A model generated the notes under the pieces. That model was not told the DNA's origin. It saw nothing but the letters and a program-made list of their open reading frames with translations, and did no database searches. A DNA stretch of 64,000 nucleotides from JAYUDN01 sp043739785 (lineage in GTDB: Bacteria > Patescibacteriota > Gracilibacteria > BD1-5 > UBA2023), in contig JAYUDN010000002.1 in assembly GCA_043739785.1 (NCBI GenBank), forward strand, positions 1 to 64,000, given 5' to 3'. Made by a program: the position numbers and the translations under genes. Positions 38,601 through 48,560 of the stretch are shown here, one piece after another. How positions within the stretch are numbered: the stretch's first letter is position 1; every line of letters starts with the position of its first letter.

Positions 38601-39776
38601 ATGATTATGCATATTTTTTTGACTATCAAGACCTACATCTCGAAGTACCTAGATTCTGTTCTTTCGATTCGGAATAATTGGATTTTACTCTCTCGGATTT
38701 TTCGAGGATGACTCCTTCTTTTTTATTTTTTCGGAGTCTTTTCATTCAGTTCACTTTCTGCGGTTGATCAGATTTCCTGCGGGAAGATAGGATGTTATAT
38801 CGCAGAGAAATGAAAGGTATTTCGTCCCCTCTGGAACTTCAGAGAGTCAGTGAATTGGTATCGAAATATTCTCGATCTGCCATACCCAGTACAGTTTGAT
38901 CGTATCAGTGAAGAGCTTGTAAAAATCCACACTATATTGGATCATAACATCGACGATCGGCTCCGCCAAGATCTTGATCGCAATGAAAAATACCTCTCGA
39001 AAATGCTCGCTATCAGATATCCATTTGTGGTGAAAAATCAGTTCCCACTTCCTACTTTTGATATCACTGATACCCTTCATTTTTCACTTCAAAAATACTC
39101 CCTCTCTTGTGAAATTAGCGCTGCCTCGATGATCATACATCAACTCTCGAATCCGATGACCGAAGACACTTTTATCGGGAAGATAAAATTCTCCGGGAAT
39201 GATGTAATGGATGGTGGAATGTGGGGAAATCCAGATACATGATTTGTCGGAAGTATCACGTGATCACAGCGTAAACATACCGGATATGGAGTCTATGAAT
39301 TCCCTGTTGCAGAGGTTATGAAAACCCTGGGACTCCATACAGAAATCATCAATGAATCACAGTATAACGATCGAGGACTCACTCCGGTTTCTCACCTTTC
39401 AATCCTCCTTTCTCACCTGGAGAAATGACATATGGTAGAGCTCTGGGGAGATTGGTGTACTGATGAACTCTATGATGATGGAGTGGTTCCTGAGATCGAT
39501 ATGAGGCTGATCGAACAGTATCATTTTTCCGGGAAAAACTATTGCGACACAACGTATGAAAATCGGAATATATCCTGGATGACTGCTGAGGGAATTCGTG
39601 TCGATGGACTGGTTGGTGAACATGCATTTATACTCCTTGGGTATATCCGAGTCCTCCCTCACCCGAGCCATATAATCGTGGGGGATACTGATACATGACG
39701 GCATATATATCCAATAAATGAATGGATGCGCAAGTGGAAATTATTAAATTACAGAAGTTTAATTGTACAAAAATAA
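38601..39776 (+). CDS. Membrane-anchored C39-like cysteine peptidase
   Basis: A 391-residue protein with an N-terminal span (about residues 37-55, LLLFYFFGVFSFSSLSAV) and an extracellular papain-like fold of the C39-like type 2 family. The nucleophile is Cys170 in SCEISAASMIIHQL, the His is about residue 341 in VGEHAFILLGY, and the acid lies in VGDTDTGRHIYPINEW. These fit the Peptidase_C39_2 pattern. Four or more TGA-Gly codons. Substrate unknown; it may trim peptides or peptidoglycan-linked proteins outside the cell. It follows an ABC exporter by 66 bp. Confidence 0.7.
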
Positions 39777-39818
39777 ATTATTATATACTATGGGGGATAT
39801 ACTTATTTTTCCGAAAAA

Positions 39819-41078
39819 ATGATGTGAAAAATCAGTCTCGATACGATCGATGCACGAGCTCCGAGACACTTGTCTCAGGAAAGAGTCATCGCAGAGACGG
39901 ATAGCTTGCACCATCAAATCATTCAGCTTCAAAAAAGTTTCTATGCTTGGAAAAAAAAGTCTATACTGGTGATACTTCAGTGAATGGATGCCTCGTGAAA
40001 GGACGGCGTAGTTCAACAAGTATTTTCCGGAATGAATTTAGCTGGACTCAGGATTGCTTCCTGGAAGTATACTGAATCCTCCTCTCTTGAACAAGACCTC
40101 GATACGCTCTATGGTGAGATCACACAGCGTGGCCTCATAACCATTCTGAATCGATCGTACTACCAAGCTCCACTTGTTCTTTCAGTTCAGTGACATGTTG
40201 ATACTGCTACTCTCAGAAAATCGCGCCAAGCCATATTGGATTTTGAAAAAAAATTCACGAGCGATGGAAACATTATTATCAAGTGTTACCTTCACATATC
40301 TAAAGATACTCAACTCATACGACTTGCCGAACGACACAGTGTACAAGAGAAGAATCTGAAACATACTCCGAGTGATCTCGAGTCTCGAAGAAACTGGGAT
40401 TCATATATGCAAGTATATGAAACACTCTTCGAAAATACGGACACTCTCTTTGCTCCATGGTCCATCATCCCGAGCGATGATCACTGGTACAAAGTCTACC
40501 AAACGACCAAACTTGTTTTCCATCTTCTTAACTCCCTTCCTATGAAACGGCCTACTCTTCTCGCTCCAGTATCTCTTCTCGCTCCACACAAGGATAAAAA
40601 TCCTCCCATAGATAAAGTGGAGAAAAAGCCAAAATGAACTACCGTAAAATCGGAGAAAAAGCAAGCAGAGAAATCAGCAAAGAAGCTCGCCAAGGAGAAG
40701 GCAAAGGCTGAAAAAAAAGCAGCTAAGGCGGCAAAAAAACTCGCTCTCAAAAAAGAAAAAGAAGCAAAAAAACTCGCGAAGGCGGTCCGAAAGGCGGCTC
40801 ATAAAAATGCAAATGCAGCCAAGAAGCTCGCAGCCAAAAAAGAGAAGAAAGCTCCTGCCAAAAAACCAGTAGCAAAAGCTCCAGCAAAACCAGCTCCTCG
40901 AAAGGCACCGATCAAAAAAGCTCCTACTAAGAAATCAGTTGTGAAAGCTCCAGTAAAATCAGTGGTGGCTCCAGCAGCAAAAGCACCAGTTCTAGTAGCT
41001 GCAGTCGCTCCTCGAAAAGCTCCAGTCAGTAAGGCTCCAGCGAAGAAACCAGTAGCAAAAGCTCCAGTGAAAAAATAA
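39819..41078 (+). CDS. PPK2-family polyphosphate kinase with histone-like basic tail
   Basis: A 419-residue protein. Residues 1-265 are a PPK2 domain, which moves phosphate between polyphosphate and nucleotides. It has Walker A LQGMDASGKDGVVQQVFSG, the lid region LITILNRSYYQAPLV, and RRNWDSYMQVYETLFENT. Residues about 275-419 are a Lys/Ala/Pro repeat tail (KKLAKEKAKAEKKAAKAAKK; KAPAKKPVAKAP) like histone H1 or bacterial HctB/AlgP tails. The tail should bind DNA, RNA or polyphosphate. The ATG at 39819 is followed at once by ATG and TGA-Gly. It is followed by a strong terminator shared with the convergent regulator. Confidence 0.85.
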
Positions 41079-41083
41079 TCAAA

Positions 41084-41851
41084 CTATCCCTCTCCCGTTC
41101 GAGAGGGATTTTTTTCTTTGAGGAGTTTTGCGAGAAGACGGAAAATCTTCTCCTCATATCGAGCAAAATGCTCATTCTCGATCACCCAACCCGTTTGGGT
41201 ATCATAGTCGATAATAGCCACCTTATCTGCGTAGATAAGCTTTGTAATATTGTCATCGAACTCATCGAAGGCTTTCGGAATCGTGATCACTTCTCGATTT
41301 GGATTCGTCGTTCGATTTTTTTGTTGTCGTTCGCTCGTGATGATTACTCGCTCGAGTTCTTTTTTGTTTTGAACGGTTTCATAGTTTTCAGGAGTATAGA
41401 GACTCTTTCCGGCGTACTCAGTCCGAGAAGAGCTATATCGATAGTAGATGCCTCATCGAGGGACCGAATCGAGAAGATCTTGATGGATGGACCGGATACC
41501 ATCTATCCCTTCTTTGGTAGAAAGAATAGGAAGGTCCCCATGTTTCATATAGATGGTTTCGAGTTCTGGGATGACTTGTTCTGCAAGCTCATTGAGTCGT
41601 TTAAGTTTTTCGAGGAGTTTCTTCGGTGAGGTCGTATGGTAGTAATATCGCTTCCCATCGAGGTAGGATTTTTCGACGAACCCCTCAGATTCGAGAGACT
41701 GTATGGTTTTGTAAGCCATAGGACGGTGGATCTGGTTTTTCTCGGCAATCTCACTCATCGTGATATAGGGATATTCGAGGAGGGTCAGATAGACCCTTTG
41801 TTCATATCCGTTGAGTCCGATGCGTTCGAGGAGATGGAGGTATTTTTTCAT
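41084..41851 (-). CDS. TrmB-family transcriptional regulator
   Basis: A 255-residue regulator. The N-terminal winged helix (LERIGLNGYEQRVYLTLLEY, then SEIAEKNQIHRPMAYKTIQS) is typical of TrmB (sugar-responsive or general) regulators, followed by a short coiled coil (PKKLLEKLKRLNELAEQVIP). The C-terminal part has FEANKAR-like effector-domain strands (EVITIPKAFDEFDDNITKLI, with VAIIDYDTQTGWVIEN). One TGA-Gly joins what the standard code shows as two genes. A perfect palindrome 20 bases upstream is the likely operator for autoregulation. Confidence 0.75.
41086..41115 (+). terminator. Terminator of the PPK2 gene
   Basis: Stem ATCCCTCTC/GAGAGGGAT, loop CCGTTC, followed by TTTTTTTC. It lies over the last codons of the convergent TrmB-type gene. 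Confidence 0.85.
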
Positions 41852-41870
41852 ATATTTTCGCTATTTCTAT

Positions 41871-41896
41871 AAAGTGTACTCGAAAAAGTACACTTT
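41871..41896. promoter_or_regulatory. Palindromic operator upstream of the TrmB-type gene
   Basis: AAAGTGTACT / AGTACACTTT, perfect 10-bp arms with a 6-base centre, 19 bases before the start codon of the minus-strand regulator. Symmetry and place fit a dimer-binding operator. Confidence 0.6.
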
Positions 41897-42023
41897 TAGT
41901 ATATGTGTTTACCTCAATGAGTAAAGAAATTATATACTCTGAGTAAGTATTTTTATCACTTTGCAGGATTTCCAAGCATCGAATATTATTTGAGATATAG
42001 TGATACTCCCTTATCAGCCATAT

Positions 42024-42449
42024 ATGGAACCACTATCACCAGTTGTTATCGAGAGGATCACAAAGATATTTGATGCCACTATCGAGCGAATCCAGTTTAC
42101 TCAAGAAGAAGTTGACGCTATCCTAGGTCAAAGTACGCAGAATTGAGTGAGGAGTACGACAAAGGAAACACTCAAAAGGATAGAGATGCTCTTGAGAATT
42201 GTCGGATACCTGAAGGCGACTTGTTATTATGCTGATCTGCCTCCTCATATAGATCAAACCCAAGCGGTGAGAGATTACTTCCGAAATCCTCACCCACATG
42301 TCTGAGGCCAGAAGCCGATAGATATGCTCGTTTTTATTCCTCAATTCTCTCTTCCGTATATTCTCTCGAAAGTAACCGTAAAGGATCCAGAAATTGAAGG
42401 TAGGTTTCCTCAGATATATCTAGAGTGGGAAGAAAAAGTTTGACAATAA
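42024..42449 (+). CDS. DUF2384 (MbcA/ParS/Xre-type) domain protein
   Basis: A 141-residue protein. The middle and end resemble the DUF2384 toxin-binding domain found in MbcA, ParS and Xre antitoxins: helices LKRIEMLLRIVGYLKATCYY, then AVRDYFRNPHPHVGGQKPID and MLVF, which match the family's 'FxxPNxxLGGxxPxDLL' end. No RES/MbcT toxin gene follows; the next 382 bases have no clear gene. It could be an orphan antitoxin or regulate the cluster downstream. Three TGA-Gly codons. Confidence 0.55.
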
Positions 42450-42831
42450 TATGTTTTTTCATATACAAGAAGTATGTTCACTATCATTCAGAAAGCATCT
42501 TGGCATCATACCTTCACCTCACGGTGTGGTATTCTGTCGTAGATATTTCCTCAAATAATCTTCTTCAAATCCCCCGTGAGTTTTCGAACTTGTGGGGGAT
42601 TTTTTGTATCTGTCATTTCGAGCGAGATTAGAGGTACGAAAATCGACGAGAAATCTACTCAATAATTAAAAATTTATGTATATCTTCTTTAAATCAAAAC
42701 AAGTATGGCAGAATATCTGGAACCACTTCCTCTCACATTGGCGGTAGTTTTTTGCTTGTCATCCTGAACTTGATTCAGGATCTCTCAGAAAATCATCCGC
42801 CAGAAGAGGCGGATTTTATTTACTTATTATT
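42450..42831. other. Intergenic region with terminators and dispersed repeat units
   Basis: Holds a terminator hairpin at 42569-42606 (ATCCCCC/GGGGGAT then TTTTT), two dispersed intergenic repeat units at 42614-42660 (GTCATTTCGAGCG...CGAGAAATCT) and 42757-42781 (GTCATCCTGAACTTGATTCA), and a second terminator at 42793-42818 (ATCCGCC/GGCGGAT then TTTTA). A 35-codon frame from ATG 42451 (MFFHIQEVCSLSFRK...) is open but unsupported. The cluster promoter should lie near 42660-42740 or 42800-42830. Confidence 0.6.
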
Positions 42832-43467
42832 ATGAATATGAAAACATCACAAACACTTACACTTGGCATTGCCTCTTCGATGCCGAATATGGATATGACA
42901 AGAGAGCTCTTTCTGAAGTATTATGGTATAACACTACCTGCTCGAACTTCAGAGATTCTCCTCCGTGAAAATAGGATAAAGTTAGTTCTACTCTGAGTTG
43001 ATAGCTTGGTACAACGAATCATGAGTTGAGATATGTTTCTCGGAATCGCCGGAAGAGGACAGATGATAGAATCTTTCGCAAAGCGAGGGAAAATGCCCCT
43101 TGAAGATATGACAAGGTTCGGATATCGAGATGACGGATATCGTGCACTTCGTCCTCTCTGTGAGCTTATCTGATATGGTTACGGGTATAAATGATTCGAA
43201 GATGCAAATAAATTTTGATTTCGGAAAACTGGAGAAACTGAGGAAATACAGTGAAGAAACATACCACTTTATACCGTACCGTTTGCTATCGATAACCGAT
43301 GAATCAATGACGAAGTTGCTGACGTAGATTTCCCAGTATGAGTCACTTCGATGCGGGTCATGCGAAAGAATCCTCAAGCCAGAAGTATCGTGAAGGATAT
43401 ATCAGATTGTGCGAGTGATCTCTACAATACTTCTTGATACTATCGAAACGTATATCCAAGAGGTTAA
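42832..43467 (+). CDS. Protein of unknown function, first gene of a small cluster
   Basis: A 211-residue protein, start MNMKTSQTLTLGIASSMPNM. The chain has a helical start (DMTRELFLKYYGITLP, then SEILLRENRIKLVLLGVDSL) and a central GIAGRGQMIESFAKRGKMPL. The second half is rich in Gly, Tyr and Phe (ELIGYGYGYKGFEDANKFGF). About nine glycines are TGA. I do not recognise it. It is the first of four same-strand genes ending with an aldo/keto reductase, so a role in the same small pathway is likely. Confidence 0.55.
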
Positions 43468-43559
43468 TTTATTCACAATATGTTTCTTATATCCTACTTC
43501 ACATCTTGGTGGAATATCCCTCTTCCTCATTGGCGGATATTTTAGTAATCTTTTTTCTA

Positions 43560-43600
43560 AAGTCTGTCAGAGAGGAATCTTTGGCGGACTTTTTTATTTT
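43560..43600 (+). terminator. Possible terminator or attenuator inside the cluster
   Basis: AAGTCTG...CGGACTT around a loop of about 23 bases, followed by TTTTATTTT, between the first and second genes of the cluster. A similar AATATCC...GGATATT pair lies at 43511-43542. They could lower expression of downstream genes or reflect repeat units. Confidence 0.4.
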
Positions 43601-43620
43601 AATAGTAATTTTCTAAACCT

Positions 43621-44499
43621 ATGAAACCAGAATCCAATATCTATAGACAGTTTATAATTCAGCTTACAGATGAAGCAAAAATAAATAAAAATAAACAAAT
43701 ACCGAGCGCCGTAATGATCGAAACTACAGATCGTATTGCTCATATTCTCTGACTTCCCCCAGTGCTTACCTATGAGATGATCGTGATGATGAATCTCCTC
43801 GACCCTCATCCAGTACTTATGAGTGATGATGAGATCACACGAAAAGAGGAGTTACTATTCTATGAAACTCACCGAAACATAGAGACTATATTGTATGGGC
43901 CTCTTACTTGAGTTATGACTATTGCAGATACACTTCAGGTGAGTGATGATGAAGTATTAGTATCTCTCAAGTGCCTTGCCACAGTACTTCAAGAAGTTAT
44001 AGAAATCATGGTGCATCTCTATAAAAACTTTAGTCCCGATGCTTTTCTCAGATTTAGAGGCTTCTTTACTTCTATTCTATACCGTAATGTTGAGTGAGTT
44101 TTATATCCCTGACCGAGTTGAGCCTCGAGTGCCAGCTTTCCGATAATCGATATTATCATAGGGATTGAAAGACTCCCTCCACTTTCTCAACTTTCTTCTC
44201 GAGTTATGCCCGTTCTTCAAAATCATGGATACGCTACGTTACAAGATATCGAAAAGGTCTCAAAAAGCGTAGAGATGTACGGAGATTTCTCTACGAGATT
44301 TTCTCATAATCAGGATGTAAAACGTATTCTCCATGAAATAGTAAACAAGCTCAAGAGTTTCCGATTGATTCATGCTTCAAGTGTCAGAAAATTCCTGCCT
44401 GAGGCGTACAATGGAACTGCAGGTACATGATGAGCGCAGGATATTCCCAGATATCTAGAACAAATCATAGACAATACCAAAAAACATACTCATACATAG
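43621..44499 (+). CDS. Indoleamine-dioxygenase/PrnB superfamily-like protein
   Basis: A 292-residue, mainly helical protein. The block RFRGFFTSILYRNVEGVLY followed by PGPSGASSASFPIIDIIIGI recalls the heme-pocket loop of the IDO/TDO/PrnB superfamily, whose members oxidise the indole ring of tryptophan or, in PrnB, rearrange chlorotryptophan in pyrrolnitrin synthesis. The N-terminal helical part (SAVMIETTDRIAHILGLPPV) fits the family's small domain. The assignment rests on this block and on overall size, so it is tentative. It lies 21 bp before the TIGR04076-like gene. At least six TGA-Gly codons. Confidence 0.5.
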
Positions 44500-44520
44500 T
44501 AATACTAACCATTTCTTTCT

Positions 44521-44868
44521 ATGAAATATAATGACTCTTTCTACTTATATGATCTTCGGGTTGAGCTCGTGTCATTTCGAGATAATAAGCATATGACATA
44601 TGGTGCAAAAATCTGAGATTATTTTGAAGTCCATGGGGAGAATATATTTATCCCGGCAGGACAGTGATTTTCTTTCTATAACCTTGCGGCTATCATCCCA
44701 CTTCTTTCAGCTAAACAAAGATGTACTCATCCAAATGACTGGATGACTACTGACACAGATATTTCAGCAGTTGATGTAAATTGTGGCGCGGTATTCCGTA
44801 TCACACGATGAAATCTACGTGAGTTTAAACACTCAGAAACTTCTGGCAATACCCATCCTAACTCTTAA
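44521..44868 (+). CDS. TIGR04076-like small protein
   Basis: A 115-residue protein with very conserved-looking stretches: MTYGAKIGDYFEVHGENIFI, then PAGQGFSFYNLAAIIPLLSA, THPNDWMTTDTDISA and NCGAVFRITR. This pattern resembles the uncharacterised TIGR04076 family, often found beside oxidoreductases. Cysteines at RCTHP and VNCGA could bind metal. The function is unknown; tight spacing (21 bp before, 11 bp after) places it in one operon with the IDO-like and AKR genes. Confidence 0.55.
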
Positions 44869-44879
44869 CTTTTATTTTT

Positions 44880-45911
44880 ATGCATACTACTTTCCTTCGA
44901 GATAAGACACAACACTCACGAATTATACTCTGAGGTTGGCAGATGGCTGACGGGCATTCATCTCAGGTTTTTGACGCGTCTTCCATGATCCAAGCTTACT
45001 GAGAAGCAGGTATAGATAGTATAGATTGTGCAGATATATACACCGGTGTCGAAGATACAATATGAGAATATATTTCTCAGCAAATAACCCGGATACCGCG
45101 GATTCATACAAAACATGTGCCAGATCTCGAATCCATTCGTACACGCCAAATCACACCAGAAAATACTCGACTATCGATAGAGAGATCACTCAAACGCCTA
45201 CAAATAAAAAAACTCGATCTTGTACAATTTCACCATTGGGATTATGCTATTGATACCTATAAAATTTCACTCTCTACACTTCTAGAGATGCAATATGAAG
45301 GTAAAATCTGAGCTATCGGTGTGACTAATAGTTCGGTACACTTCTTAGAGAAACTTCGTTTGGAACTCGGGTTTATACCACTGACGACACAAAATCAATA
45401 CAATATCATCGATAGAAGAGTGGAGTATCAACTTCAGGAGTATTCCTCTATGTATGATATTGCTATATATGCGTATGGATCACTTATGTGATGACTTCTC
45501 TCTGAGAGGTACTTCTGAGAAAATAAACCCATAGAACCGCTAGAAAATCGATCATTACGGAAATATCTCCGCGTTATTGATGACTGGTGAGATTGGGATT
45601 TATTTCAGGATTTACTTTTTGTATTGAGCAATATTGCTCAAAAATATAGTGTATCTATCTCTGATATTGCTATGCGTTGGGTGCTGGAAAGAAAATGAGT
45701 GAGTGCGATCATCGTCGGTGCTCGGCACTCTCGATATGCACACCTCCTAAAAAATGTATTTACTTTTACTCTATCGAAGAGTGACTTCGATGATATCGAT
45801 GCTATATACTTGGGATGATATCCTCTCAAAGGTGATGTCTTTGATCTCGAGAGAAATGAACCCCGACATCGTGATATTATGAAATTCAATCTCAATAAAG
45901 CAAAGGGATAA
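44880..45911 (+). CDS. Aldo/keto reductase
   Basis: A 343-residue AKR-fold NADPH oxidoreductase. The catalytic tetrad is visible: Asp and Tyr in IDCADIYTGVE, Lys in IPRIHTKHVP, His in LVQFHHWDY. Later stretches fit the barrel: IGAIGVTNSSVHFLEKL, then LTTQNQYNIIDRR, and the cofactor-binding DIAMRWVLERKGVSAIIVGA. It should reduce a carbonyl of the product made by its neighbours or act in detoxification. It is the last gene of the 42.8-45.9 kb cluster; trpS begins 54 bp later. Ten or more TGA-Gly codons. Confidence 0.85.
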
Positions 45912-45965
45912 TCGCTATTGCGATTGCGATACTTTTCCTTATATTATAATCTATAAATTTACTGT

Positions 45966-47141
45966 ATGAAAAAAATCATCACCGGTATCAAATCCACTGG
46001 CTCATCCCTCCACCTCGGGAATCTTATGGGGGCGGTACTTCCATTTCAGAAAGTTGCAAAAGGGAATGATGCTGCTATATTCATCGCGGACCTTCACTCC
46101 CTCACGAGTGTGAAAGATGGGAAGACTCTCCGTGAGCAAACCCTTGAAATCGCTATTGAATACCTCGCGATTTATGGAGTCGATACGCCAATTACCATAT
46201 TTCGTCAATCAGATATACAAGACATCACGAAGCTTATGTGGATCCTCACGAATGTAACACCGTATTCGCTTATGCTTCGAGCCCATAGTCATAAAGATTT
46301 TCAACAAGAAAGAGAAAGGCTTTCAGCACAAGTTGAAGCAACAAATGGATTCATCAATGGAATAAATGAAATGAATTCTATTATACAAGATAGTAAAACA
46401 ACTTTATCTGATGAACATACAATGGCAGTTAGTAAACTACTTCAAGTGACACGGAATTATAACGAGATAAATCAAAAGTCTTTGGAAGATTTCATAAGAA
46501 ATTATGAGAATAATCTCAATATGTGAGTCTTCAATTATCCAATCCTTATGGCGGCGGATATTATCGGGTATGATATTGATGCGGTGCCAGTGGGGAAGGA
46601 TCAGATCCAGCACCTCGAGATGACTCGGGATATTGCAAGAGCGTTCAATAAAACATACGGAAGGGAAGTCTTCAAGGAACCAGAAGCGATTATCGATGAA
46701 GCAGTCGCGACGCTTCCGTGAATCGATGGACGCAAGATGTCGAAGAGCTATGATAACTTCATCGGAGTATTCGACGATGAGAAAACGATGAAGAAGCGTG
46801 TGATGTCGATTGTGACGGGTTCAGAGGGAATCGATGAGAAAAAGATGGATCCTGATGAGTGTAATGTCTTCAATCTCTATAAAGTTTTCGCTACAGTTGA
46901 TGAGATAGCTGCACTTCGTGTGAAGTATGAGTCGGAGAATATCGGATTCGGCTATGGTCATGCGAAGCTCGCGCTTCTCGATGTTCTCCAGAAGTACCTC
47001 GCGCCGTATCGTGCGACTCGTGCAAAACTCATCGGTGATATCCCATTCGTCGAAGCGAAACTTGCTGAGTGAGCGAAGATAATGAATGCTCGACTCGAGG
47101 CGAAGATGAAGGTAGTGAAGGAGGTGGTGGGAGTGAATTAA
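45966..47141 (+). CDS. trpS: Tryptophanyl-tRNA synthetase with a large insertion
   Basis: A 391-residue class I synthetase charging tRNA-Trp. The HIGH-like motif is TGSSLHLGNLMG, the KMSKS loop is GRKMSKSYDN, and FNYPILMAADIIGYDIDAVP and VGKDQIQHLE are typical. Between MLRAHSHKD (about residue 111) and FNYPILM (189) lies an insert roughly 55-65 residues longer than usual, helical and polar (FINGINEMNSIIQDSKTTLS, then KLLQVTRNYNEINQ). It is encoded by AT-rich DNA unlike the flanks. It is either the housekeeping enzyme or a special form linked to the adjacent IDO-like cluster. Confidence 0.9.
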
Positions 47142-47158
47142 TTTTTTAACTAGTCAAA

Positions 47159-47806
47159 ATGAAAATAATATTGCCAGGTGAACAATGACTTGAGATATGA
47201 ACTGAGGATTATAATGCACTAGCTAAGTTCGTTAACTTTGTTATACCATGAATAATTGATAAGCGTGGTATAAAACAAGATAACGCTAAGTTTAAACGTT
47301 GGGAAAATGCACAAACACTTTTTATAAAAGCTAAAAAATTAACCGAATATTTTGACTGAGAACTAAGTGAACCGCCTCTAAAAATATCCACACCTTTATT
47401 AGAAAATGCTAGTTTAGAAAGTGAGAGTGAATTGCAGGATAAATGGGCAAGTTTACTTGCTAATTCTCTTACTTGAAAAAAAGATATAAAACCAATGTTT
47501 ATTGAAATTTTAAAAGAACTTTCATGAGTTGAGGTTAGAATCTTAGATATAATCTATAAAGATGCATTAGCAATTTGATGAGAGATTACTGATATTAAAT
47601 TTAGCTCCCATAGAATTAGCGTTTTGTTTGAATTAGATATCAACGAAGTTAGATTGATAGTTGATAATATCTATAGACTAAGGCTTGCGGAAGCTCCTTC
47701 TCTTTGATGAATAGATGTTTGAGGAGTTATGCCAGTTTGAAAAACTAACGATACCTTTCAGATGACTTATCTCTGAATTAGATTTATTGAAGCATGTCAA
47801 TTCTAA
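47159..47806 (+). CDS. Abi-alpha-like (DUF4393) abortive infection protein
   Basis: A 215-residue protein. The central part (PLKISTPLLENASLESESEL, then QDKWASLLANSLTGKKDIKP and FIEILKELSGVEVRIL) resembles the DUF4393/Abi_alpha domain, associated with abortive infection against phage. The C-terminal half has short hydrophobic and Gly-rich strands. About 14 TGA codons and strongly AT-rich codon use, unlike trpS upstream, suggest recent transfer. It begins 17 bp after trpS. The mode of action of the family is not established. Confidence 0.6.
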
Positions 47807-47955
47807 AAGTTTATTATACCTTAAGTTTTATATATTTAATAATATTAGTCTCAACATTTTTGCCACTAAAGGTTTTGCTTAAGTAATATTAAACAAAGTA
47901 GTTAATAGGACAAGGTGTGAGTATAATTGTTTTTAGGAATTTTATAAAATAACCT

Positions 47956-48549
47956 ATGCATACCGAATTCGAAATCAAGTTTACCAACATCGATACTGAA
48001 GCAATTAGAAACAAAATCGAGTCACTGTGATGAAAGTGTACGAAAGTACGGACATTCATGAAACGAGTAGTGTTTTCGCATCCGAGTGATTCGAGCGGAT
48101 ACCTCCGGGTTCGAGATGAGGGCGGGAAGATAACAACGACATACAAGCATATTCCTCCGGGTTTACTCTCGGTGGACTCGGTACAAGAAATAGAGTGTGA
48201 AGTTTCTGATTTCGATAGTATCCGAGATATCTACCTTGCCATGGGACTCCGGCAGAAGGCATACCAAGAAACCTATCGTGAAATCTGGAAAATTGGGGGA
48301 GAGGTTGAGTGTATGATCGATGAGTGGCCTTGACTGCATCCATTTCTCGAGATCGAAGGAGGAGATGAAGCGAGCATTCGAAAATATACTCAGCTTCTCG
48401 GACTCGAATATAGTGATGGTATCTTCGGGGCGGTTGATCAGATATACTTCCTCGAACTCGGTATCCCGCATTATGTTTTGAACGAAGCAATTCCAGAAAT
48501 CACTTTTGAGAATCCACCTAAGAAATATACTTTGAGTTGAATACTATAG
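47956..48549 (+). CDS. CYTH domain protein (second copy)
   Basis: A 197-residue CYTH-type protein. The ExExK motif is FEIKF at the start (TEFEIKFTN), followed by YLRVRDEGGKITTTYKHIPP, IECEVSDFDSIRDIYLAMG, KAYQETYREIWKIGGEVECM and a late FLEIEGGDEASIRKY, the order typical of class IV adenylate cyclase/ThTPase proteins. It differs clearly from the copy at 124. It ends 11 bp before mntP; co-transcription is likely. Substrate unknown. Confidence 0.75.
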
Positions 48550-48560
48550 CCCTCCATTTT

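Noticed and set aside
39790..40010. Alternative start of the PPK2 gene at ATG 39790
   Set aside because: That frame hits TAG after about 70 codons; the PPK2 motifs are in the frame starting at 39819.
42451..42558. 35-codon frame after the DUF2384 gene as a toxin
   Set aside because: No RES/MbcT features, and much too short; terminator follows. Not supportable as a gene.
48056..48490. 144-residue minus-strand frame
   Set aside because: Antisense to the second CYTH gene; no domain and arginine/serine-rich shadow composition.
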